Shown in pieces: positions 10,063-18,427 of a stretch of 64,000 bases of DNA. The DNA lies in assembly GCF_018139565.1 (NCBI RefSeq), contig NZ_JAGSPK010000001.1, positions 186,001 through 250,000 of the forward strand, in the 5' to 3' direction. Under the pieces are notes generated by a model. It did no database searches, was not told the DNA's origin, and saw nothing but the letters and a program-made list of their open reading frames with translations. This DNA is from Cognatundibacterium rivi (GTDB taxonomy: Bacteria; Pseudomonadota; Gammaproteobacteria; Burkholderiales; Burkholderiaceae_D). Each line of letters starts with the position of its first letter. Position 1 is the stretch's first letter. A program made the translations under genes and the position numbers.

Positions 10063-11552
10063 ATGGACTCCTCTGCTGAGCTTGTGCCTGCCGCAGCAAA
10101 TGGATTGAGCCAGGCTGCCGGCAGCGGGCTGTCTGCCCGGGTTTCCAGCCAGAAGCGGCGCAATAGATTTTGCGCCGTCTGCAAGCGATATTCTGACGAT
10201 GCGCGCATGTCGCTGAGCGGTGCGTAATCATCGGATAAGGCGAGCATCGCCGCTTGCAATGTCGCTTCATTCCAGACTTGTTGCTCCAGTGCGGCTTCGG
10301 CACGTGTCGCCCGTTTCGGTGTCGCCGCCATCCCGCCGAAGGCGATTCTGACTTCTGACAAGATCCCGCTTTCTAATTGTGCTGAAAAGGCCGCACAAAC
10401 AGCTGAAATATCCTGATCAAAACGTTTCGCCAGCTTATAGGTACGGAAAATTTTCCCGGTGCGCGGCAAAGGAATTCGTATCGCAGCGACAATCTCGTGC
10501 GGACGTAAATCTTTTTGCTGATAACCGAGATAGAAATCTTCGAGAGCCAGCTCGCGTTCGCCATCAGCGCTTTTCAAGACGATGCGACTACCCAGCGCAA
10601 TCAGCCACGGCATAGAGTCGCCTATCGGTGAGCCATTGGCGACATTGCCACCCAGTGTGCCCGCGTGGCGTATCGGTAATGAGGCAAAACGCTGCCACAA
10701 CTCGCTTAATTCCTGCGGATAATATTCACACAATACGCGGTAGGCGTCGTCCAGCGTGACTGCGGCGCCGATCTCTAGGGTGTCATTCTGTGCGGTCACC
10801 GTGCGCAGTTCTTTGACTTGTCCGAGATAAATGATATTGCCCAGTTCGCGGAATTGTTTGGTGATCCACAAGCCAATATCTGTGCCGCCTGCGAGCAGAC
10901 ATGCCTGCGGATGGGCGGCCCGCAAGCGGACTAATTCCGTTATTGTTCGTGGCGCAAAAAAGTGTTGTCCCTGATAGATATATTCCAGTGTTTCGTTGCG
11001 AGCCAAGCTGACCAGTATGGCTGCTAACCCGGCCTGATCGAAATCCTGACGCGGTAATTCTTCCATACGATGCGCGGCGTCAATGATGGGGCGGTAACCG
11101 GTACAGCGGCACAGATTACCGGACAGGGCAATATCAATCTGTTTGCGTTGCAGTGGCGCTGACGCTGGGCTTCTTTGCAAATACAGATCCCATAAAGACA
11201 TCACAAATCCCGGCGTACAGAAGCCACATTGTGATGCGTGGCATTCCACCATCGCTTGCTGCACCGGATGCAAAGACGCCCCCTGGTTCAGATCTTCCAC
11301 CGTGAAAATAGCCTTGCCATCGAGCGTAGGCATGAGCTGCAGACAGGCATTGACGGATTTCATTTCGACTTTGCCATCCCGCAGTTCGCCGGTGACAACG
11401 GTGCAGGCGCCGCAATCACCTTCGGCGCAGCCTTCTTTGGTACCGGTGCAATGCAGGTCTTCGCGCAAATGCTGGAGCAGGGTACGGGTGGGCGGCAAAT
11501 GATCTGCCTCGTGAATTTGTCCCTGGAAAAAATAACGTATCAGTCCAGACAT
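10059..11552 (-). CDS. xdhA: Xanthine dehydrogenase, FeS/FAD small subunit
   Basis: 497 residues. The N-terminal half carries two [2Fe-2S] domains: the ferredoxin-type ligands in EGCAEGDCGACTVV and a later cysteine, then CGFCTPG and CRCTGYRPI. The C-terminal half is a FAD-binding domain with the LLAGGTDIGL and GGNVANGSPIGDSMP motifs. It receives electrons from the XdhB molybdenum site and reduces NAD. It is the first gene of a minus-strand unit xdhA-xdhB-guaD, with a promoter expected in the 474-base region shared with the divergent chemoreceptor. Domain order and length are typical of the two-subunit bacterial enzyme. Confidence 0.95.
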   Translation of the reverse strand: MSGLIRYFFQGQIHEADHLPPTRTLLQHLREDLHCTGTKEGCAEGDCGACTVVTGELRDGKVEMKSVNACLQLMPTLDGKAIFTVEDLNQGASLHPVQQAMVECHASQCGFCTPGFVMSLWDLYLQRSPASAPLQRKQIDIALSGNLCRCTGYRPIIDAAHRMEELPRQDFDQAGLAAILVSLARNETLEYIYQGQHFFAPRTITELVRLRAAHPQACLLAGGTDIGLWITKQFRELGNIIYLGQVKELRTVTAQNDTLEIGAAVTLDDAYRVLCEYYPQELSELWQRFASLPIRHAGTLGGNVANGSPIGDSMPWLIALGSRIVLKSADGERELALEDFYLGYQQKDLRPHEIVAAIRIPLPRTGKIFRTYKLAKRFDQDISAVCAAFSAQLESGILSEVRIAFGGMAATPKRATRAEAALEQQVWNEATLQAAMLALSDDYAPLSDMRASSEYRLQTAQNLLRRFWLETRADSPLPAAWLNPFAAAGTSSAEESI

Positions 11553-12026
11553 GAGAATCCCGTGTAGAAGTGTTGTGAAATTGCACGCAGCAGTCGAGAG
11601 TGACGTGAACCGTGAAGGTTAGCATTCAGATAAATTAAATTTATATCGAAATGATGATGCTGACTATCAACAGCAGAATTTATGCCAGCGAATCGATAAA
11701 AAGAAGGGGAATAGCAAAGAAAGTTCTGAGCACGGTGGCTCTCACAAAAGCATAATTAGTTTGCACAAAAATAGTGCGGGCTGCATTAGTTGCCAACGAA
11801 TAAATGGAAACTATTTATTTCGCAATAGTTATTGAACGTGCGTGAAAAAAAAGTGTAAAAAAATGTTTCCATCTGGAAAAATTACAGTATATTTCCTAAC
11901 TGAATGTTACAAAGTGCGAGTTGATTCTAAACAAAATCAGGACTTGCAAACAGGGGACAGGCACATAAGTTGCTGAAATTTTAGCGCTTTTGAATGTTTT
12001 AATTCTTTTTCAAAGTAGTGGCGTAA
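11553..12026. promoter_or_regulatory. Divergent intergenic region between xdhA and a chemoreceptor
   Basis: 474 bases, AT-rich. It contains an imperfect hairpin around 11799-11825 (AATAAAT / ATTTATT) and a short perfect inverted repeat, TTTCCA-TC-TGGAAA, at 11866-11879. Either could be a regulator site. No strong sigma-70, sigma-28 or sigma-54 promoter was identified by eye, so the promoters of both flanking genes are inferred rather than seen. Confidence 0.45.
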
Positions 12027-13787
12027 ATGAATCTATCAAAAATGACTGTTGGTAAACGCCTGGGGCTGGGATTTGCTCTGGTTTTAATATTTTTGATCGC
12101 ACTGACGATCGTCGGTGTTTTCCGGATGTCGCAAATTCAGGGGCGTCTCGAAAAAATCGTGAATGTCAGTAACGTCGAAACCCGTCTGGCGCTTGATATG
12201 CGCGCGATCGTCTATGACCGTATGGTGGCTTTACGCAACCTGACCTTGCTCAACGACGAAGCGGACATGGAAAAGGATCTGAAGAACATCGCCGAACAGT
12301 CAAAAAAATACGCGGAAGCGAGTGAAAAACTGATCAAGCTCGCGCAATCGGCCGATGTCGTTTCGGGTGAAAAGAAAGCCATATTCGACAAATTGAAAGA
12401 GCGCGAAACAGCCGCGGCTTCTTTGCCTGACAAAGCCAAGGCACTTGGTCTGGCGAACGATCAGGAAATGGCGACCATCACCCTGATTAAAAAACTGCGT
12501 CCGGTACAGCAAGGCTGGCTCGATACCCTGGATGAATTGGTTGCATTGGAAGACAAACTGAATTCTGAAGTCGCCAGCGAAGCAAACTCAGCATTTAAAT
12601 CGGCGACCAGCCTGATGATGATTCTTGGCCTGATGGCATTAGCAGGCGGTATTGCGGCGGCGTTTTATATCAGTCGCAGCCTGATCCGGCAACTCGGTGG
12701 CGAGCCTGATTATGCGGCGCAGATTGCTGGTCAGATTGCTGCCGGTGAACTGAGCGCACCGATCGATGTCAGAAATGGTGATCAGTCCAGTCTGATATTT
12801 GAAATGAAAAACATGCGTGACAGTCTGGTCAATATCGTTGCGCAAGTGCGCTCCGGTACCGACACAATCGCCACGGCCTCCAGTGAAATTGCGACTGGTA
12901 ACCTGGACCTTTCTTCCCGTACTGAGCAACAGGCAAGTTCGCTGGAAAAAACGACGTCGTCCATGCGTGAGCTGACTATCACCGTCAAGCAAAATGCCGA
13001 CAATGCACGTGAAGCAAATCAACTGGCTGCCTCTGCTTCGGAAGTCGCTCGTCAGGGTGGCGCAGTGGTTGCTCAAGTGGTTGAAACCATGGGTGACATC
13101 AACACGTCCTCAAACAAGATCGTTGACATTATCAGCGTCATTGATGGCATCGCATTCCAGACGAATATTCTGGCGCTGAATGCTGCGGTAGAAGCCGCGC
13201 GTGCTGGTGAACAAGGTCGTGGTTTTGCTGTCGTGGCGGCAGAGGTTCGCAATTTGGCGCAGCGTAGTGCTGCTGCTGCAAAAGAAATCAAAACCCTGAT
13301 TGACAATTCCGTCGAAAAAGTTGAAATCGGTGCGCGGCTGGTGGGTCAGGCTGGCGTGACGATCGATCAGGTTGTTACCAGTGTTAAACATGTGACCGAG
13401 ATCATGACCGAAATTACGGCGGCAAGTCAGGAACAGAGTGCCGGAATTGAGCGTGTGAATCACGCGATTATCGAAATGGACGGCGTGACACAGCAAAATG
13501 CAGCGCTCGTAGAGCAAGCTGCAGCGGCAGCTCAAAGCTTGCAGGATCAGGCTGCTGAATTGGCAAATGTGGTGGGCGTTTTCAAACTCGACAAAAATGA
13601 AGGTCTCTTATCATTTCAGTCAGCACCAGCGAAACCAGCAGCACCGGTTGTGAAACGCATAGAGCCAGCGATGAGAGCGGCAAAATCCAAGGCGAAAGCC
13701 AGTCCGGTGAAGTCTTTACCCGCCGCAAAACCTGCTGTGAAAAAAGCTGCATCCGCTGCCAGCGATGACGGTTGGGAAGAGTTTTAA
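12027..13787 (+). CDS. Methyl-accepting chemotaxis protein
   Basis: A 586-residue transmembrane chemoreceptor. A first membrane segment lies near residues 13-33, a helical periplasmic ligand domain of the four-helix-bundle type follows to about 190, and a second membrane segment lies near 193-213. A HAMP domain and the long cytoplasmic signalling coiled coil come next. The tip is clearly present ([20 protein letters not shown]). After a Lys/Ala/Pro-rich linker the protein ends in GWEEF, resembling the C-terminal pentapeptide that tethers CheR and CheB. The ligand is not predictable. No other chemotaxis genes are adjacent, so it is an orphan receptor that must join arrays encoded elsewhere. 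Confidence 0.95.
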   Translation: MNLSKMTVGKRLGLGFALVLIFLIALTIVGVFRMSQIQGRLEKIVNVSNVETRLALDMRAIVYDRMVALRNLTLLNDEADMEKDLKNIAEQSKKYAEASEKLIKLAQSADVVSGEKKAIFDKLKERETAAASLPDKAKALGLANDQEMATITLIKKLRPVQQGWLDTLDELVALEDKLNSEVASEANSAFKSATSLMMILGLMALAGGIAAAFYISRSLIRQLGGEPDYAAQIAGQIAAGELSAPIDVRNGDQSSLIFEMKNMRDSLVNIVAQVRSGTDTIATASSEIATGNLDLSSRTEQQASSLEKTTSSMRELTITVKQNADNAREANQLAASASEVARQGGAVVAQVVETMGDINTSSNKIVDIISVIDGIAFQTNILALNAAVEAARAGEQGRGFAVVAAEVRNLAQRSAAAAKEIKTLIDNSVEKVEIGARLVGQAGVTIDQVVTSVKHVTEIMTEITAASQEQSAGIERVNHAIIEMDGVTQQNAALVEQAAAAAQSLQDQAAELANVVGVFKLDKNEGLLSFQSAPAKPAAPVVKRIEPAMRAAKSKAKASPVKSLPAAKPAVKKAASAASDDGWEEF

Positions 13788-13854
13788 TCTTCAGACTAAG
13801 CACCAGAATCAGCAGTAATAAGGTACAAGCACCACATTTTTATATTGATCAGAA

Positions 13855-14217
13855 ATGAAAAGAAATACCATGATGAAATCCTCCCGTTCTTTCCTCCTCT
13901 CAGCCATGTTGTGCGTGGCTGCTTCTTCGGTGATGGCTGCTGAAACAGCACCTGTAATGGATAATAAATCCTGCGACCCACCGAAGTATCCGAAAGCTGC
14001 TTTGATGAACGAAGAGAGCGGCACGGTGACGATGGGATTTCTGATTTCTGCCGACGGTAAAGTCGTCGAATCGAAAGTAGAGAAATCCAGCGGTTCCCGT
14101 AGTCTGGATAAGGCAGCCATCGGTGCTTTGAGTCAATGCAAATTCAAGCCTGGTACAAAAGACGGCAAAGCTGAGCAGGCATGGGTGAAAACCGATTTTG
14201 TCTGGAAACTGGAATAA
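13855..14217 (+). CDS. Secreted TonB C-terminal domain protein
   Basis: 120 residues from this start; starts at 13870 or 13873 are equally possible. A signal peptide (LLSAMLCVAASSVMA) is followed directly by a TonB_C-like domain with the hallmarks PPKYPKAAL, GTVTMGFLISADGKV, KSSGSRSLDKAA and CKFKPG. Unlike classical TonB there is no uncleaved membrane anchor followed by a Pro-rich spacer, so it should be a free periplasmic domain with two cysteines that may form a disulphide. Such proteins are usually annotated as energy transducer TonB, but without ExbB/ExbD contacts direct energy coupling is doubtful. It lies 67 bases after the chemoreceptor and ends before a strong terminator. Confidence 0.8.
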   Translation: MKRNTMMKSSRSFLLSAMLCVAASSVMAAETAPVMDNKSCDPPKYPKAALMNEESGTVTMGFLISADGKVVESKVEKSSGSRSLDKAAIGALSQCKFKPGTKDGKAEQAWVKTDFVWKLE

Positions 14218-14230
14218 GTCAGCGATAAAT

Positions 14231-14267
14231 AAAAAAGGGGGAAGACGCGATGTCTTCCCCCTTTTTT
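14231..14267. terminator. Bidirectional terminator
   Basis: A stem of about 15 bp (AAAAGGGGGAAGAC / GTCTTCCCCCTTTT) around a 5-base loop carries an A run on the left and a T run on the right. It serves the convergent TonB_C gene (plus) and M3 peptidase gene (minus). Confidence 0.9.
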
Positions 14268-14308
14268 TATCTACTGGTAAGACCCGCAGGTCTTACCGGT
14301 TGCTGGCT

Positions 14309-16462
14309 TTATTTTAAGCCGCGACGTATCAGCAATGGGTCGATTTTTGGATCGCGCCCGCGGAAGTTCCGGAATGATTCCATAGGATCGATACTGCCGC
14401 CGCGTGACAGTAATTGCTGACGGAACCAATCGCCATTTTTCCGCGTCAGGCCGCCATTTTCCTTAAACCATTCAACGGTATCAGCGTCCAGCACTTCACT
14501 CCACAGGTAAGCGTAGTAACCAGCTGAGTAGCCGCCGCCGAATATGTGTGAGAAATACGTAGAGCGATAACGCGGCGGTACCGGTGCAAAATCAACGCCA
14601 GCTTCTTGCAAGGCAGTTTTTTCAAACGCAATCGCATCGCTTGGTATTTGCGCTGGTGTCAGCTGATGCCAGCGCTGATCAAGCAAAGAGGCCGCCAGAT
14701 ATTCTGTGGTCGCAAAGCCTTGATTGAACTTGTTGCTGGCGGTGATTTTATCGACCAGTGCCTGAGGAATCACTTCCCCTGTTTTGTAATGCTTAGCGTA
14801 GTTTTTCAGGACTTCAGGCCAGGTTGCCCACATCTCGTTGACTTGCGAAGGATATTCAACAAAATCGCGCGGCACATTGGTACCGGAAAAACGTGGATAG
14901 TGTACTTGTGAGAACAGACCGTGCAGCGCATGGCCGAATTCATGGAATGCTGTTTTTACTTCGTCGGCCGTCAGCAAGGTGGGTTCACCTTTGGGTGGCT
15001 GAGGAATATTGAGGTGATTCGCAATGACCGGTTTTTTGTTGAACAGCGTCGATTGTTCGACATACGAGTTCATCCACGCGCCGCCACGTTTGCTGTCGCG
15101 GGCGTACATATCGGCGATAAACAAGGCCATCGATTTACCGTCGGCATCAAAGACTTCGAAAACCCGTACGCTTGGGTGATAGACAGGCAAATCTTTACGT
15201 TCTTTAAAGCTGATGCCGTACAACTGATGCGCGGCAAAGAACACGCCGTTTTGCAATACGCTGTCGAGTTCAAAATACGGGCGTAACTGGGTATCGTCAA
15301 ACGCATATTTTGCGGTACGCAATTGCTCCGTGTAGTAGGCCCAGTCCCATGCCGCCAGCTTAAAGTCGCCATGATTGGCATCGATGATTTTTTGCAATTC
15401 AGCGGCTTCATTTTTCGCATTGGCGACTGCAGCCGGTGCCAGCTCGCTCAGCATTTTATTGACGGCTGTGGTGGTTTTGGCTGTTTCGTCTTCGAGGCCG
15501 TAGGCGGCGTAATTCGGATAACCCAGCAATTGCGCACGTTCTGCGCGCAGACGGGCTAATTGCAGCGCTGTATCGCGGTTATCGAAATCACCGCCGTGGC
15601 TGCCACGATTGACCGAGGCTTCTTGTAAACGCTGACGCACAGCACGGTCTTCGAGGCTCGCCAGATAAGGTTGCCCGGAGGTATTCATCAATGGAATCAG
15701 ATATTTTCCATCCAGGCCTTTGGCTTTTGCCGCTGCGGCTGCGGTACTGATTTCACCTTCAGACAAACCTTTTAACTGCTCTTTATGTTCAACGATGACG
15801 GCCGATGCATTGGTTTCTTTCAATACATTCTGGCTGAATTTCGTGCCTAACGATGCCAGCTGGGCATTGATCGTTTTGAGTTTAGCTTTATCGCTGTCGG
15901 ATAATTTTGCACCGGCCCGCACGAAATCGGTGTAGTAGCGATCCAGCAGGCGATTAGATTCGGCGTCGAGTTTCAGTTTATCGCGCTGACTGATGATGGC
16001 GTTGATGCGTTTAAACAGTTTCGCATTCATCAGAATCACGTCCTGATGAGCAGACAATTTCGGTGCCAGATCGGTGGACAGTGCTTCCAGTGTCGGGTTG
16101 GTGTTGGTGGCGATCTGATTGAAAAAGATCGTGCTGACGCGGTTCAGCGTCTGCCCGGCGCGTTCCAGCGCGACTACCGTATTCTCAAAAGTTGGTTTGG
16201 CGGCGTTGTTGGCAATCGCATTGATTTCGGCCAGATGCAAACGCATGCCCTCTGCAAACGCTGGCGCATAGTGTTCGTTTCTGATCTGATCGAAGGCTGG
16301 ATATTCATACGCCAGAGTACTGGCTGCCAACAGGGGGGTGGCTGCAAGCGCTTTATTCATAAGGGGTTTGCTGGTCGGTGCTGAAGTGACGGAGGTATCT
16401 GCGGCAACGCTGGATTGTATTGCCAGCGCAGAACACAGCAGCATGAGCATGGATTTGTTCAT
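14309..16462 (-). CDS. M3 family metallopeptidase (peptidyl-dipeptidase/oligopeptidase A type)
   Basis: 717 residues with an N-terminal signal peptide ending near SSVAADT, so the enzyme is probably periplasmic. The zinc motif FHEFGHALHGLFS lies around residue 507, with the downstream glutamate segment that completes the site in this family. The C-terminal YAYLWSEVLDADT motif is typical of Dcp and OpdA relatives. M3 enzymes cut short peptides; the Dcp branch removes C-terminal dipeptides. Together with two S9 peptidases and a POT transporter in this window it fits a peptide-scavenging role. Dcp versus OpdA type is not resolved. Confidence 0.92.
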   Translation of the reverse strand: MNKSMLMLLCSALAIQSSVAADTSVTSAPTSKPLMNKALAATPLLAASTLAYEYPAFDQIRNEHYAPAFAEGMRLHLAEINAIANNAAKPTFENTVVALERAGQTLNRVSTIFFNQIATNTNPTLEALSTDLAPKLSAHQDVILMNAKLFKRINAIISQRDKLKLDAESNRLLDRYYTDFVRAGAKLSDSDKAKLKTINAQLASLGTKFSQNVLKETNASAVIVEHKEQLKGLSEGEISTAAAAAKAKGLDGKYLIPLMNTSGQPYLASLEDRAVRQRLQEASVNRGSHGGDFDNRDTALQLARLRAERAQLLGYPNYAAYGLEDETAKTTTAVNKMLSELAPAAVANAKNEAAELQKIIDANHGDFKLAAWDWAYYTEQLRTAKYAFDDTQLRPYFELDSVLQNGVFFAAHQLYGISFKERKDLPVYHPSVRVFEVFDADGKSMALFIADMYARDSKRGGAWMNSYVEQSTLFNKKPVIANHLNIPQPPKGEPTLLTADEVKTAFHEFGHALHGLFSQVHYPRFSGTNVPRDFVEYPSQVNEMWATWPEVLKNYAKHYKTGEVIPQALVDKITASNKFNQGFATTEYLAASLLDQRWHQLTPAQIPSDAIAFEKTALQEAGVDFAPVPPRYRSTYFSHIFGGGYSAGYYAYLWSEVLDADTVEWFKENGGLTRKNGDWFRQQLLSRGGSIDPMESFRNFRGRDPKIDPLLIRRGLK

Positions 16463-16600
16463 GGGAATCAGATCTGAAAAATAGGAGTTGAAAAGAATAA
16501 CATCAGACTCCGTACGCAGAAAATAATTCCTTAAAATTATCTAAATCAATCAGCAGAACCGATCAGCTGAGCCGATCGGCTCTAATGAATAGTCAATGAG

Positions 16601-16732
16601 TCAGCAAAGCACAAAACGATTGGCGAGATCAAGCACAAACCCAGGCTGCAGATAGGCCAGAAACGCCACTGCCAGCACGAGTAGCAGCAACAGGAACAGA
16701 GACAGCTTCCACAATGTCTGGCGCAGTTTCAT
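16601..16732 (-). CDS. 43-residue membrane microprotein coupled to the MFS gene
   Basis: A short reading frame begins 5 bases after the stop of the MFS transporter gene on the same strand and encodes 43 residues. It has a basic N-terminus (MKLRQTLWK), one strongly hydrophobic segment of about 20 residues rich in Leu (LFLLLLLVLAVAFLAYL), and a short tail ending VLC. The tight spacing suggests translational re-initiation after the transporter. No strong separate Shine-Dalgarno is seen. It could be a small accessory subunit of the transporter. The call rests on position, composition and clean topology, not on known homologues. Confidence 0.6.
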   Translation of the reverse strand: MKLRQTLWKLSLFLLLLLVLAVAFLAYLQPGFVLDLANRFVLC

Positions 16733-16737
16733 TATCG

Positions 16738-17949
16738 TTATGCCGTTGCCGTCTGACGTTCAACCGGGCTTTCATTCACCGGCAGGTTGATCAGTGCCGC
16801 AAAAATACCGAGTGCCAGCGTAATGCCCCAGACGAGGTTGTAATTGCCCATCAGCGTGTAGATATAGCCGCCGAGCCAGACACCCATAAAACTGCCGACC
16901 TGATGCGAGAAAAATACAAAGCCAGACAACATGGAGAGATATTTCAGTCCAAAGATGCTCGCGATGACGCCATTAGTCAGTGGTACTGTCGATAACCATA
17001 TCAAGCCCATAGCCGCGGCGAATATGTACACCGAATAGGACGACAGTGGTGCCAGTAGAAACAGGCTGATCACAACCGTGCGGGACAGATAGATGGACGA
17101 CAGCAGGTAACGTTTCTGGAACATGCCACCGAGCTTACCGGCGTAATACGAGCCGAAAATATTGAACAAGCCTATGAGGGCGAGTGCCAACACCGCCACG
17201 TTAGGGTCGAGTATGCCTTTGTCTTTCAGATAGGCCGGCATGTGTACGCCGATAAAAACCACCTGAAAACCACAGACAAAATAACCTGCGACTAAAAATA
17301 AGAAAGGCTTATGAGAGAACGCTTCGTGGATAGCCTCTTTGATACTTTGCTGCGGGCCATGACTATGATCAACCGGAGGTTCGCGCAGTTTCCAGGCCAT
17401 CGGTAACATGACAGCGATCAGTAAGCCCGCCAGCAGATAAAACGCCGTCTGCCAGCCGCTGTGGGTAATTAATTGCTGCTCGACCGGCATCATCACAAAC
17501 TGACCAAAAGAACTCGCGGCGGAAGAAATGCCGAATGCCCATGAACGTTTATTCGCCGGTGCGGTGCGCCCGATAATGCTGCTGACGGCACCAAAAGCGG
17601 TACAGGCGAGCGCCGCCCCTAATAACGCGCCGGAACCGATAACAAACAGCAGCGGATGACTGACCGTTGCCATCCACAGCAAACCCGCCGCATACATCAG
17701 CGCGCCGAAGATGACAACCCGTGTAGTACCGAATTTATCGACAGCCATACCGGCGAATGGCCCGAATACGCCCCATAACAAATTCTGGATTGCCATCGCC
17801 ATCGAATAGGTTTCGCGGGTCCAGCCATGCGCTTGTGAAATCGGCTGCAACCAGAAGCCAAAGCCATGACGCACGCCCATGGCGAGCGTTAATACAAAGC
17901 CGCTGGCGATGAGGACGGTTTTCAGATCGGGAGATTGCTTGATGGTCAT
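16738..17949 (-). CDS. MFS transporter
   Basis: 403 residues with about 12 hydrophobic segments, the usual size of major facilitator proteins. The first helix region contains GVRHGFGFWLQPISQAHGW, and the first cytoplasmic loop has the GMAVDKFGTTRVV version of the MFS loop motif. The general look is that of the monocarboxylate/oxalate:formate type group of MFS carriers in proteobacteria, but the substrate cannot be inferred. The gene is followed immediately by the 43-residue membrane microprotein and preceded by the MITE-like element. Confidence 0.88.
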   Translation of the reverse strand: MTIKQSPDLKTVLIASGFVLTLAMGVRHGFGFWLQPISQAHGWTRETYSMAMAIQNLLWGVFGPFAGMAVDKFGTTRVVIFGALMYAAGLLWMATVSHPLLFVIGSGALLGAALACTAFGAVSSIIGRTAPANKRSWAFGISSAASSFGQFVMMPVEQQLITHSGWQTAFYLLAGLLIAVMLPMAWKLREPPVDHSHGPQQSIKEAIHEAFSHKPFLFLVAGYFVCGFQVVFIGVHMPAYLKDKGILDPNVAVLALALIGLFNIFGSYYAGKLGGMFQKRYLLSSIYLSRTVVISLFLLAPLSSYSVYIFAAAMGLIWLSTVPLTNGVIASIFGLKYLSMLSGFVFFSHQVGSFMGVWLGGYIYTLMGNYNLVWGITLALGIFAALINLPVNESPVERQTATA

Positions 17950-17985
17950 GGCTTATGCTTTCTGCACATATATTTATAAGATCAG

Positions 17986-18257
17986 CTAGGGCCTGTTAAC
18001 ATTTAAATTACGAGATGCGTTCAAGCCAAAACGTGGGCTGGCAAGGCGTGTGTCGCAGTCAGGGCTGGTGCCCCTGACAAGACGCGCAACGCAGTCCAGC
18101 GCGCGTTTTGGCTTGAACCCAGAGGGAAAGGGGTAAAACAGCCGCATGGCGTTGTTGCATCCCGCTGACAGTGATCACACTGCTGCGCGGGCTGCGCCTA
18201 GCCCTGCAACTGTTTTACCCCTTTCGCACACGTAATTTAAATGTTAACAGGCCCTAG
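17986..18257. mobile_element. MITE-like 272-bp element with 27-bp perfect terminal inverted repeats
   Basis: The ends at 17986-18012 and 18231-18257 are exact inverted repeats of 27 bases, starting CTAGGGCCTGTTAAC. CTAG at each end could be a duplicated palindromic target site or part of the repeat. Two further hairpins lie inside: one built on TTCAAGCCAAAACG (18020-18033) and its complement (18104-18117), the other on AAAGGGGTAAAACAG (18127-18141) and its complement (18210-18224). No protein is encoded. The size, ends and lack of coding fit a miniature inverted-repeat transposable element mobilised in trans by a transposase not present here. Confidence 0.85.
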
Positions 18258-18427
18258 TGTAGTGGAAACGTCTAATTCATGTGGCCTGCCGGTTTTACCA
18301 TGACGCCTGTGCTGGCCATGGAACAGGGATAAGTGGCGTCGGCAATAATTCGCATGTCCGGAAATGGCTAGATCTGGCGCCGGTCAACGCGTATAAAGAG
18401 CACATACGTACCGATAACGACATCACG

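Noticed and set aside
18281..18427. Upstream extension of the AdaA-AlkA frame
   Set aside because: It adds 49 residues without similarity to Ada proteins; the Ada domain begins soon after the ATG at 18428.
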